From assembly GCA_037951165.1 (NCBI GenBank), contig JBBDHG010000133.1, positions 2,780,501 to 2,844,500 on the forward strand: a stretch of 64,000 nt of DNA, in the 5' to 3' direction. Positions 48,640-60,970 of this stretch are shown here, one piece after another. The stretch comes from Lophius americanus (lineage: Eukaryota; Chordata; Actinopteri; Lophiiformes; Lophiidae). The stretch's first letter is position 1. Each line of letters begins with the position of its first letter. Position numbers and translations under genes: made by a program. Below the pieces are notes generated by a model that was not told where the DNA came from, did no database searches, and was given only the letters and a program-made list of their open reading frames with translations.

Positions 48640-51600
48640 TTGTCTGCATATTCTCCAAGTAAGGACAGCCAAGCAATATAAGAAGACATTGCTAATAGCA
48701 ACTGCTGAGGGAGAGCGACTGTCTCTCAGAGACTTTCTTTTGATACTCTTTGTTTGTCTCCTGCGTTGTAGTTACCATATATTTTACTTTAACAAGATGG
48801 GCGTCTTCTTTAATTGTATCCAGAGTCCTTCACAGATAATCCGCTGTAACACCCCACCCTCCCGGGCGATATTGCCTTGTCTATAACACAATGCACTGCT
48901 TGCAACTCTGACACTGATCTGCATCATCACTCTGGCTGTTCTGAGTTCTTGACATCTACTCTGCAGCAGCACAGCCGTCCGTTAGGGGTGTGTTGCTGCA
49001 GAGTAACAACACACTGCTCTGCAGCTACACACGTGCACATGAAATGTGTGTTTTCTTCTGTGATCCATGGGCTTATTTCTTTTTTTAGATGTTATTTATT
49101 CCCTTATTTATTTTTAGCTCAAAGCAGCTTCACCCCTTGTCAAAAGGCATCCCTCCTTGTCAAAAGGCTGAGGGATCGCTCAGAGGCGTTTGAAAGGCAC
49201 CCTGTGTGGGCTGGAAGCCACTATACACCAAAAGGAGGCCAGTAATTATGGCAATTGCATTCCAGTCTCCCAAGAATCACCAAACAAATCATAACCTCGA
49301 CATCGTCTTGGGCAAGTGGAGGCAGATAGAATTGAATCTGAGAGGAGAATTCCTCAGAAAGGTGTAAGGTGCGTCCTAATAGGAAGCTTGTTGACAGGAG
49401 CAGTGATTTCCAGCGGTTTACTTCATGATCGCCGGCCAACAGTTAATGCCTTCAGGCTCTCAGTCTGTCTAAAATGTATTTCACTGGTTTCGCATATATT
49501 TTTCCTCTAGATTCTTCTTTTCCTTCCTACTCCACAAGGCATCAGGCAGAGGAATTAGAAGCATTCACTGCTTAGAGGAGCAGCAGAGGGCCTCATTAGA
49601 TATAGTTTTTCCGTGCTCTGAAATCTTAGAAATGAAAAGACATTGTTTTCTTTCTCCCTCCAGTCTCATGGGTTTGTACACAGAGAGGGAGAGAGAGAGA
49701 GCGCACTTGCCTTTCTTTTTTGAATCTGTGACATTCAGAACGGTTGGAGCAGTGAAACATCGTTTTTTCTTTCAAAATAAATACAGGGTTTTGAAATTGC
49801 TCCGAGTGTGTGTCATACTCTGAAAGGTGTACTGGAATTAGTTGAAACTGCAGGTTATTGGGAGGGATTTTACAATGTTGCAATGTGCCACCTGAAATCT
49901 CGATCGGTGCCTTTTCTTTGTTCAAAAATAAGAGGTGCAAAGACTTGTTTTTCATTAGAAGAACACCGAGAAACATAATATCAGCCAGGGAGAGAAATAA
50001 GGAGAGTGGAAAAAGAGGAGGAGGGCGAATACTTAATCTTTGTAAGTAGGTCCTCAGAATGAAGGCTGTTTCATTCCATTTGAGTTTTTCAAGGCCAATT
50101 TGCAGGGCGAAGGAAGCAGTATAGAGAATTAAAAAGATTGCTCTCAGTTCTCTTTGTAGTGATAGGCTTGATTAAATGTATTTAAGCATTTTCTATCTAT
50201 TAGAAAAGGCTGATTCATAACACACTTAAAGGTTCTGGTATGTGTGTATAGCTCCCCATACTGGATGCAGGTGGTATTTTCCAGCCAAAATCCCTCTCTG
50301 GGGTCAAAGTGACGTTTTAGTCCTTGTGTTATTTCTATAAAATTCAATGTAGTTATCAAAAGGTTTCTATAACTTTACATTTAATTTGAAGAGTTCAGTA
50401 AAAAAAAAACAATATCAGGGGATTTTAAATTTACCCAAATAAACTACAAATTTCAGTTATGACGAATGTTTGAAGTGAAGATAATTATTTAATACATGAG
50501 ATGATAATAATAATAATAATAATACATGATATGTGATAATGAGTCCGTCAGCAAATGAGGAAGATTGTGTTGAAAGGGTTTCTTTTCTGAGCACCTGCAG
50601 CTTACACCCCATACATATATATAACCATATCGGGGTCCAGATACCGGTGGTGGTGGTGACTGATGACTCTGCTGAGACTGATGACTATGTACTGGGGCAC
50701 AAGCGTGTGAGAGGATAGTCTCTCTGAATGAACTTCTGATAGATGTCCATTTAATAAAATAGCAGGAATATGATTGGCTAGCAGTGGAGGTTGAGGATGT
50801 GACTTGCTGACAGAAGGAGATGATGTCTCAACCGAAAGCCTCAGACAACGGCAGCAGGAAATAAAACTGAGAAACCAGTGTCATGCTACTTTGTGTTAAT
50901 ACTCCACTACAATTCAAATGGCAGTATTTTATCTTTTGCACTGAGGAGACCTCTCTGGGTTATTATGACAGCATTTTTCACTATTTTCAGGATTTTACAA
51001 AGCAATCAGATACTTCAAAATAGCAAAATGTTCCAGAATAAAAATAATCACTTCATCAATTTGAATCTTTGAAAAAAAAAAAGAAATAGCTCTATGTTCA
51101 CCAACTACAACAGATGAGCTCTGCATATTCATTGCAAATAATAATAGTCAAAGGACATCATCTAGAATAGTATCTCAGCAAAAGGTGAATTTACCTGCAT
51201 TTCTTTATTTTTTACCTTTACGGACCTCTTTAAGTTTTACCTGTGCAGAAATTTGACATGTACTTGAATATTTTTTGCATCATACAGTTAGTGCCTGTCA
51301 ATCAGAAAAGAATTTGAATTCTCCCTCGCCCTCTGGTGAGAACCAAATCAAACACTCCCTATCTACTGGAGCCATCGAAAGCTTTGACTTCAGATAGTTT
51401 TTGTATGATTAGAATAGAATAACTCGCGCTTTGTGAGGTGCGGTTCACATACGGTTCCTTGTATAGCGAGCATGCACCACTGAATGTCGAACTATCTTAT
51501 CCACTCGTTTTCTACCCGTGTCATTGTGATGTTGCAACTACTAGAATAAAATATCCCTGCTGTTCATTTGCTTTCAGCGTATTTGTTTTGATACAGACTA

Positions 51601-52110
51601 CATTGCAAATAAGTGTCTGTAAGAAACATGACAAATGTTGACTAGTTCAGCTCCTCTTTGATTGTAAAAGGAGAAAAGTATTATGTGTGTTTGGGCTTTC
51701 TGTGGCGGGTTGATTGTAGAAATCTTGCAGATTCTCTGAAAGAGATTATTGACTTGACCAAAAATTGGTTGTTGTTTCTGAGAGCATGATGGAGACTTGA
51801 GAAATCCATTTCCTCCCATGATTAGGCTCCTAATAGTTGGGCCTTGCAAGATCGGTGCTGCATTCAATGTAATTTATTGATCAGAATGATTGCCACCCCG
51901 TCCTTATATCCATTTGTACAAGCTCTATTACAGCTTTATTATGTGAAGCTATTGGTAAAAATGTTTTTTGCAATCTTCACCCCCATCTAGAGAGTTCTTT
52001 TTATCCGTTACACAAAGCTTGATGATACAGTGATTCACCATGCGCATTGTCTCACCAACTGTGAACTATGTCCATATTACAATCAGAGATTTTGGTACTG
52101 CATTGCTATA
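48640..52110. other. Non-coding DNA, no gene recognised
   Basis: Low-complexity patches include a GA tract (49681-49701) and an ATA/TAA run (50504-50523). Several short open frames lack coding character and splice context. I see nothing else that can be named. Confidence 0.4.
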
Positions 52111-52119
52111 AACGAGTTT

Positions 52120-52620
52120 AGGTGTCTTGGTGTCTTGTTCTCAGAGTGATGGGAAAATGGAATGGGATGTGGATTGACAGGGGGTCAGCAGTAACGCCGG
52201 TGTTGCATCATTGTGCTATGGTAAAAAGAGAGCTGAGTCATGCGGCCGAACTCTCAATTTTCCAGTCCATTTATGTTCCAACCGAAAGGACGAGGTCAAA
52301 GATACAAGACTTTGAACTAAGCATCCTTCAAAGGGTGGCTGGGTTCAGCCTTAGAGATAAGGTGCCGAGCTCGTACAGCCGAAGGGAGCTTAGAGTGGAG
52401 CTGCTGCTATTTCGCGTTTAAAATTAGCTATTTGGGGTGGTTGGTGCATCTGTATAGGCTGCCTCCAGGACGGCTGTGTCACACTGGGAGAAAACTCCGA
52501 GTTAGACCCAGATGTCCCTATAGGGACTATGCACATTATCTGGCCTGGGAATGCCTCAGAATCCAGATTTCATTTTTGTCATGCTGCCAGCGCTGCCTGA
52601 TGACAAGATGCATGAGTAAA
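52120..52620 (+). pseudogene. Degraded LINE fragment (3' end of reverse-transcriptase ORF)
   Basis: Frameshifted but readable: MVKRELSHAAELSIFQSIYV, then TERTRSKIQ, LSILQRVAGFSLRDKV, RRELRVELLLFRV, WLVHLYRLPPGRL and YRDYAHYLAWECLRI. This is the C-terminal part of a very common fish non-LTR retrotransposon ORF2. The clade was not assigned. Confidence 0.8.
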
Positions 52621-53409
52621 TGCTAAAAGCCATACAAGTTCCAATCTAACTCTTCACATTCTTGCCACGTAGCCATAAATGAGATATATCTGATCTAAGA
52701 TCATTTATGAGAGTAGTTCAGATACAATATGAACAAATTGTGCTATTTGAGTTTACACAGCACTGAAAAAGGAAAACTTCACTTCAGCTTGGTAATGTGA
52801 ACGTTCCATTTGTGAGTCAACACATGCAGTCGTTGCATTTCAATCTGTGATTTATCGTGCCTCCTGTGTTGAGAAGCAGACACTGTCCACATATTCGCAA
52901 AACTTATGTGACAGACTTCATTAAGACTTCACAGTTGCTTTTTTTTGGCCCTGAAGGTACGTATCTCATAATGTATTCTTCAATTTGCTTATTTTTGCAT
53001 TATAACGCATGTTTAATCTTTGGATTTCTAGGGTATGGTCTGACATTATCAGCACAGTTTGACTTTTTCCAGCTGCTGGGGCATCTGAGTCCTTCGACAC
53101 AAATTGTCTAATTCTAGACTTGACTGATCTATTGATTCGTCAAATTCGGTTAGTGGTATTCCAAGCAGGAAACATGCGACCTCTGCGTCACTCCTGGATC
53201 GTTTGTCCATCTTCGTCAGTGAAAAGGCCACATCGCTCTTCGCTCTCATTCTCTGCTGTCACTGATGTCCGTTCTCTCCGGGTTTTTTTTCTTTCCTTTC
53301 TCATTTTGTGGCTGACCTTGACTCCTATTGTGTCTGTCAGTTACAACAGTGCTGTGATACTACCTGACCCGAGACACAAACGGACCAAGTCTAAACATCA
53401 GAGCTTGTC

Positions 53410-53720
53410 AAGCTGTCATGCCCGGACAGCAAGGGTATATCCCCAAAAAGACCCCAATCAGTCATCAACAAGCATTGTGAAAGCAAAAAAACTCCCCCTG
53501 GTGAATTAAATATGAACTATTAGAGTAAAATATGATGTATACAAGATAAATCTCCTCGAGGAGATTAATATGCACCAAATTTGACCCCCCCCTTTGGGTG
53601 CAGAAATATGCAACTGATATTTCTCAAAATCAATCTACTTCTTCCTCGCACTAAGGATCTATGTGGGAATGAAATTTGAGAATGACCCATGAAATGATGT
53701 TTGCGTTAGCGTGTTAACAT
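53410..53720 (+). repeat. Unnamed dispersed repeat, copy 12 (internally deleted)
   Basis: Begins GCCCGGACAGCAAGGGTATA, passes through CTCCCCCTGGTGAATTAAAT and ATCTCCTCGAGGAGATTAAT, and ends CTTCCTCGCACTAAGGATCT with ATGACCCATGAAA. Confidence 0.75.
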
Positions 53721-55104
53721 GAATTTACTAATTCCACAAACCACTCCTGAACCGAATCATCTACGGTCGTTTCCTACACCAAACATATGATCAATAAAAA
53801 AATCTGTGTATCATATGCAGCTCAAGTTTGTGAATCTGAATTTGCCTGTTACAAAACACATTTTTTGTATCCGTCCGATAACATATGGGCTGATAGCGGT
53901 TAAGGTGTGTACAGTGTTATTTAAAAACTAAACTGCAACGTACACACACATATAAAAATTACAATTGAAAGATTAGACCTGAATTGCCTATGCATAACAT
54001 ATTAAAAAGAATCGTTTTTATTCATCACAACTCTTCGTCAACACCAGGGATGACCTAGAAGCTATATCGGTTAAGAAATATAATATCTCTTGAAAACTGG
54101 TGGTAAGGCATTAGTGAAGCTCGTATTTTCTCCTACAGAGCTCTGGAGGAGACGTGTGTCCCCGTGTGCTGTCTAGTGTTATGTAAACCTGACGCTGTGG
54201 AGGCTTTCAGCGCAGTGCAGCCTACCGTTTATCTAGGACATAGCTGGTTTGTGCCCCCTCATTGAAATGCATCGGGGAAGCCGTGAAAGTGAGCTTGATT
54301 TGTAGCTTTTTCTTTCCCTTCTCCCAAACTCTGTCACTAAAATGTCCTTGACACCATGGGCTGTATTTCATTAAGATGCTATGCCTAATCATACCCACAG
54401 CTCGTGCAGGTGTACAGCGCCGCCACAGCGAAGACCCGGGGGAGGGGGATTCGGGTCGACGTCGGTCCATCTTTGTTTTTGCAGAGATACATTCACGATC
54501 AACTCTTGTTGGAAGCTTTTATTGCACAGGCATTTCTTCAGACCGGCTTAGAAAGAGGGAGAAAAGGTCCGATTAGTTGCTAATTCTTAGATGGTGACAT
54601 TTTCCCAATCTTTTCCTCCATTATTGGACTTCCCCAGAACTAATATGTTTGATGGTAAAATACGTCTTGATATTTTATTACTCCATCACCTCAATGCCCT
54701 CCTGGCATATCAAACACACTGCTTTTGAATTGACACCTTTAACCAGGGGTGAAGCGTGTCGTTCAGGACTGAGGTTGAATAATACAATGCCTGTTGAGAT
54801 ATAAAAAAAACACACACAGCGATGATCAATTTGCTCAGTTTCAGAACCAGGGGCAACTCTGCACAAAGTTCTAGTCATAGGGCCCATACCGATTGCAGAG
54901 CCCTGATGCCACAGCACCCTCTGCCCCTTTGGTCCCTTCTCTCAAACATGTAATGAGATATTGTCCTTTCGCATTTAATAATTTAACATTCTGAGTCTCA
55001 CACTTTTTGGAAGATCCGCTAATGTAACTTTTCACTCAAGGAGTCCACATTAGGCCTTTAGTTCAATCCAAATCTTGACGACTCATTGGGGTCATTTACC
55101 TCAA

Positions 55105-55142
55105 CATAATGCTACATAATGCTACATAATGCTACATAATGC
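55105..55142. repeat. Short tandem repeat, 11-bp unit
   Basis: CTACATAATGC repeated about three and a half times, followed by a T-homopolymer at about 55160. Confidence 0.85.
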
Positions 55143-55339
55143 TTCCCTTATTATCGATTTTTTTTTTTTTAAAGGGCAGGTTTGAGATTCTCCACAGGCT
55201 CTATATGTGACATAGAGTAACTTAAGAAGTTGTATCACTTTGAGTCATGTTATTTTTATTTAACGAGACCATCATTGACCATTCATCTTGACCTTTGGTA
55301 GTGTATTGATGAATATTCATCAAGCACCTGATGATATGA

Positions 55340-55730
55340 GTTTGGTGTACCTTATGGTCCACCTATGGCTAGTTTCATGCTGTTTAGGGTGACAGCAGCC
55401 TTCCAAAGACTCTAAGACAGTTGGATAATCTGTCCTACTTTTCAGTGCAAGAGCACAGAGAGCAGTAACTGCTTTCTCCTCGGCAAAACACAGCTGTGTG
55501 AAGGCAACCATATCTTTCTTGGGAGCAAACTCCAACACTGCAGCACTGAGATAGAGACCAGTGAGCATCCCGATACCCTCCCTGTGCCTGCAGCCTAGGC
55601 AACCCCAGAAAAGGAGAGTGTCCAGCCCATTACCCAGGAGTTTGTTTCCAGAGTCGATGCCAAGCCGAGTCCAACTAGTATCTAGTTGTTACCTCTCCAC
55701 CTGACATTCAACATCACCAGAACCGCAGTT
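55340..55730 (-). pseudogene. Degraded LINE fragment (endonuclease region)
   Basis: The minus strand reads RLGIDSGNKLLG, GMLTGLYLSAAVLEFAP and ALCALALKSRTDYPTVLESL. These align in order with the LGV.SGN, GVSALRLRVGERSLTVVCAYGPN and YPAFLESLGG blocks of a fish non-LTR endonuclease domain. The match is imperfect and the call is an inference. Confidence 0.5.
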
Positions 55731-56348
55731 GGTGGGCCCACAGGTTGGACTGTGATGATGACATTTATATGTAAATTATAAAATATTTACATTGTTTGTG
55801 ACTTCCAAGGGAAGCTGATTAGTGGAGAGAGAATGAGGAATGAATGTAAGTTGGGCATTACTTGTTAAAATTTATGTTACAAATCATTAGGAGATGATCT
55901 TTTTTCGACCGAAGGCGGTTCCCATTGGTCTGGCGCCTGCCGGGCCTGAACAACCCGGGGGGAATCATGAGGTGAGTGTTTCGAGCGTGGTGCGATCTGG
56001 ATATAATTGACCTTTATGTCTGACACTCTGTGTCCTGGAGGAGGCATATTACTGTCGACACGGTCCACCGGATTAAGGTCCTATCGACTGGAACCACAGA
56101 AGGAATTGTACTGAAATTTCCATTTGGGAGAAAGAGAATGGAACATTTTTTAATTTCTAGTATGTAGACCATTCAAGAGAAATGATCATGAGGTCATAAC
56201 GTATATTAGTTAAAGGATACACTTTACAGATCACTTGCTTTAGTGACAGCACCAACACAATATATTGAAAATTGTATCATAAGCGAAATGTACTTATTGA
56301 AAATGTATTAAACCATAAAAAAAGGCAGTAAAATACTCACTTATTTAC

Positions 56349-56358
56349 TGTGTAATTA

Positions 56359-56391
<33 letters not shown>

Positions 56392-56400
56392 TATTGAAAG
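56349..56400. repeat. (ATT)n microsatellite
   Basis: Uninterrupted TTA/ATT repeat over about 35 bp within an AT-rich stretch. Confidence 0.85.
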
Positions 56401-56524
56401 GACTTCATGTTCCCTTGAAAGATTCTTAAGAGTGCTAATGAGAAGGAACGCATTATGTTTTATTATATATTATCTTTCATCTGGTTATATTTTCTGTTTG
56501 TGCAAGTCTGCATTGTCTCTGTCT

Positions 56525-56745
56525 GTGTCTGTCTCGGTATTCACCCGATACTCCGGCTTCCTCACAGCTCAAGAAAACATGCACTATAGGTGATAAGTGA
56601 CTCTAAATTGTTGCTAGGTGTGAATATAAGCGGCAGTTGTTGTTGTTAATCTCTCTACGTGTTGGTTCTGTGAGGAAGTGTACTGGTGCAAGGTCTACCT
56701 CACCTCTCGCTTACTGCCAGCTGAAATGAGGTCCAGGTTTGAACA
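56525..56745 (-). repeat. Common teleost interspersed repeat, reverse copy
   Basis: CACCCGATACTCCGGCTTCC, GTGACTCTAAATTG, CTAGGTGTGAATAT, CTCTACGTGTTGG and CTCACCTCTCGCTTACTG are diverged forms of the same abundant fish repeat seen at 37725 and 60340. Confidence 0.7.
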
Positions 56746-58129
56746 AGAAATCAATGTGACCAAACATAAATAATTTAATGTAGCAGTTTTTATGTTTGTT
56801 GACAGCGTTCCTTAAAGTATGCAAAGTAAGTAAATAGAAGTATATAAACATAGAGAGATGAACAAGAAGGATCCCGGCAGGCACCTAAAGCTCAGTTGGA
56901 GAGCCCAGACATGGACATGGATCATAGACAAAATGTTTAACACTAAATTAAAGCTAAATTCATAAGGGCACTTGTTAAATCAACAGAGACCTTTTAGTTC
57001 TTCCTTAAAGAAAAAGAAAGAAACGTAACTTTAACTCAAACAATCTAACTTCATCATTTACCTCTGCAGTCATTCCAAGTATAGTTGTATGCTGAGACTG
57101 TGACTCAGCTGTAAAATTGAGATATTATTGATATAATGAAATCAAATAGCTCGGAAAACAAAGGACTGTAGAAATCAAAATGTTTCTTTCAAAGATGGAA
57201 TAACTTCTTGATTCACAAACTTGCTCTGCGGCACCACATTAGCCAGGTTTCCGCCGGTACCTCATCTCCATGGGAAGTGAATGGACTCATTGAGACGGGC
57301 TGATTTTAATGCCTGTTGTCTGAAAGTAAACAGCAAACTGTCATTATAGAGTGAGTCATACTGTACATACTCTGAAATAGACATTTCCTCCTTATCTAGT
57401 TCCTGGCATGGGGCTTAAAACTTTAAGAATCTCCTTGGAGAATTTCTTTTCAGTTCTGCAGCCTCACCATTTTCACATTACAGAACGAAGGAATGAATCC
57501 AAATAGCAAAGTTAAGCTGCTATAGAAGTTATACCTACTGTGCATTATGTGATTTCGGCTTAGCTGCCTCTCCTTGTGGTGTCTTTCCGAACGGAATTCC
57601 AGAGCATTTAGTAGACGCAGAACTGAGTCTCTGGTACATGAAACATTTGCATTGTGTGGAGTGTGCATCATTTCCACCAAAGGACGGATTCAGCAGTTCT
57701 GTGTAACTCTATTAAGCCTCTGACCCGGGGTGCTGTTGCTTATTTAAAACTCAGACCACATCCGCCATTACTGCGACAAACGGTACACTAGGTGGAATTA
57801 TTCATCCTCCAACTGTGTGAAACTACAATTATCCACAGATTTGTCAATATTCCTTAATGGCAAAATCATGACAGTAATGATGGAATGTGTTAAATATGGT
57901 CCAGGTAATAGTTTAGTGCTGCTTTTCTGGGGATACTCTTGTGCTTTTCAATATTATGAAAAGAATAGTCTTGTACACAAGACGTCAACCCATTGAAACA
58001 AAGTTGCTTTTTATCAGGTGTTTATTTGGAAATGTTTGATTTTGTTGCAGATGGATTATTGTGAGAATAAGTGGAATTCTATTGAAGTGGAGAAAAAAGC
58101 TGTCAGGAGATATAAACACATTAGAAGAC

Positions 58130-58620
58130 CTACGCAATCACCCCTAGATCTCCTTGATCTCCTTGAGCACATGATCTCCGATTCATGTGCACCGACTTTG
58201 GACTAAATCTGATCAACGGTGGAGAAGTTTTGTCTGAAAAAAAGCTTTTTTGGTAAAAAAGCTCCCCCTAAAAAGTTAAAGACGTACTATTAAAGTCAAA
58301 TTTGATTGAAAGAAAATCTACTCAACTCGACTGATATAAACCGAAATTGGACTAAATTGGGCCAACGTTTCAGTTAAACGTTAAATTATGACCACCCAGC
58401 TCTTGGAGATGAAGCTCCCCCAAGGGTTGGAAATATACACCTTTCCGCAAAATCATTCCAGTTCTTCCTCGCACTAAGGTCTGTGTGGGTATAAAATTTG
58501 AGCTTTTTTTTTTTTTTATTGAGCTATCACGTTGACACTTAAGATAGGTGACTGGAGATGTGACGATGACGATTCCATAATATCCCCAACTTTTTATGAG
58601 ATATAGTCAGACTATGGTCG
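58130..58620 (+). repeat. Unnamed dispersed repeat, copy 13
   Basis: Two units (CAACGG at 58214 and CAACGT at 58373), GCTCCCCCTAAAAAGTTAAA, CTTCCTCGCACTAAGGTCTG and GACGATTCCATAATATCCCC. Confidence 0.8.
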
Positions 58621-58989
58621 ACTCTTCTTTGACATGCAGATAACTGACAATGTTTGTGTACATTCCTATCTATCCATTCAAGTTAATCCTCCAAGGTTGA
58701 ATCAGAAGCAAATGGACTTCTATTTTAAGTTTAAGTTGTTCCAAGTCTGACCCAAGAGGCTTCCTAAACCTCTTGCTGGCTGGAGTGGAGTCGGGTGTTT
58801 CATACAGTGAGCGTTTTAAGGTCACATGTTTACAGCTGAACACACAGCACTATCCCGGGTCCTCAGAGGGACACAGATGTCTTGATTGTCCACTGGATCA
58901 TCATGTCAGTCATTAGTATATTGTCATTCAGAATGGGGTTGCTCACTGAGTTCTTCAGTGCTTCCTACTGTTACCAATCTCCACATGGA

Positions 58990-59235
58990 GGAAGTGGAAA
59001 ACTCTGAGAAACCAAACCTGTGAAGTGTAAGAATTTAATGATTGCATCAACACAGTGGGAAGTAACACAAGGTTCACATGGGAGCATATCAGAGAGCTTA
59101 AGCTGCCCTTCTTGGACTGTGAAGTTCATACTGATGTGGGTGGTAGCCTCAACATTGAAGTTTACCGTCAACCTACAAACACAGATCAGTAACTGCTGCC
59201 GGACTCTGACCACCCACTGGAACAAACAGCTCCTC
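58990..59235 (+). pseudogene. Reverse-transcriptase fragment, probably Penelope-like
   Basis: One frame reads ELKLPFLDCEVHTDVGG, then SLNIEVYRQPTNTDQ and, after a stop, DSDHP. FLD...(S)L...VYRKPTHTD..L...HHP is the conserved block of Penelope-type and related reverse transcriptases. The frame is broken. Confidence 0.65.
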
Positions 59236-60339
59236 TTTCTAACAGTGACTCGGTGCAATAAAACAGAACAGGCAGGTGGCTGTGATGGGATTGTGGTCTT
59301 GGCATCCATTTTTTCTCTCTGTTTACTACTAATTTAAAAGCCATATTAATCAGGAGTATGGGGGCATTTTTATATATAGTATATGACCAGTCCAGAAAAG
59401 AAAATAAGAAATTTAGATCAAGGAACTTTCCTGTTCATCCAAAATGTTCATATACACGTTTTCCATCCTTCAATTAAACAGACATTTACTCAGTGGTCTT
59501 CCTGCTTATATGTAAGTGGTCCATTCTTCATTTTCTCTCACAACAGATTTGAACACACGGCATGACTTTACCTTCAATACACCATAATATTTAGGGTATT
59601 TTAATTTTTTTGTGGTAGAACCGTATACTGAACCATGTAATCAAGAATAGCGTTAAGCAAAGCAACAGGCAATATTCACCTAATTCAAGTATTATGTAGT
59701 TAAGTTGTACTATAGTTAAATGCCATCTCTTTTTCTTGTCTATTTCATTCCATCATAGTTTGCCAAAATCTGCCTTTTTTTTTAGTTGGCCCTCCCTGCT
59801 TTCTTCACCGCTATTGGATAAAATCCAGATTTTGTCTCTCCTGCAGTGTTGATTATTGTGAAAACTAGAACTAGTCAAAATGTGTGACAATGTCTCAATA
59901 TGTGGGAGGCGAGACAGGAGACACCTGGTCACCTTAATGAGAGCTGAAAAAGTCTGAGAATCACCACAAAGAGAACTCGCACTGACTTTTTTCTTCTGAA
60001 ACGCCCTAAAGTTTGGATGTAATGAAGTTCCCATTTACTATTGTAACGATTACAAACTTTCTTTCATTCAGTGAGTTATTATATGGCTGAGTTTTGATTG
60101 GACCAAGCCATTACTTCTTTTGGAGGTGCAAGTGATGTAATTAAATGTACTTTGAATATGTTCAATAAATTACAAACACAAGAAGGTCTATTATGTAGTA
60201 AATGTAAATGTTTCTTAAATGGGGGCATGCGTTCCACTAGGGATGCTTTCGGGTAATACAAGAGACATTTCTTAATTAGTTAGTCATGCGTAATTACTAA
60301 TAACTACTAATGTTACTATTCATTCATTCTCCATAACCA

Positions 60340-60540
60340 CTTATCCTGTTCAGGGAGTGGGGGCTGGAGCCTATCCCAGCTGACATTGGGCGGGAGGCGG
60401 GTTAAACCCCGGCGAATCCATAGTTCAACATAGGGCTAACACACAGAGACAAACAACTATTCAAGTTCATATTCACTCCTATGGGCAATTTAGAATCTCC
60501 AATTCACCTACTATTGTATTTTTTTGGGAGTTTGGGACGA
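60340..60540 (+). repeat. Common teleost interspersed repeat
   Basis: GGGGGCTGGAGCCTATCCCA, GCTGACATTGGGCGGGAGG, ACACACAGAGACAAACAACT and GGGCAATTTAGAATCTCCAA. The least diverged of the copies here. It abuts dispersed-repeat copy 14. Confidence 0.8.
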
Positions 60541-60544
60541 AGCT

Positions 60545-60970
60545 GAGGTACAGTAAAATATGACAAATACAAGTTAGGTGTCCTTCAGGCTGTTCATATG
60601 AGGTACATTTGGACTAGATTTGACCAACGGTTAGGAAGTTATGTCCGAAAAACAGTGCTTTCCGTAAAGAGCTCCCACTAGTGGGTAGAATATGAACTAT
60701 CACAGGATCTGATAATATAAATAGATACTAAATCTCCTTGAGTTGATTGATAACCACAAAAGTTAGACTAAATCGGACTAATGGTTGGAGAAATGATGGC
60801 CCGAAAACCTTTGTAGAAGCTCCTCCTAGTGGCATATAACTGACCTCTCCCAAAATCAATCCAGTTCTTCCTCCAACTAAAATCAGATAATGATACCTGA
60901 CATATTTAGGAGTTATCTCAACACAGAGGATCTGCGGCGGCGATGACGAATCCCTAAAATCTAAAGGGGT
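60545..60970 (+). repeat. Unnamed dispersed repeat, copy 14
   Basis: Two internal units, ACCAACGG at 60623 and ACTAATGG at 60777, 154 bp apart; then CCAGTTCTTCCTCC, AGTTATCTCAACACAGAGGA and GATCTGCGGCGGCGATGACG. Confidence 0.8.
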
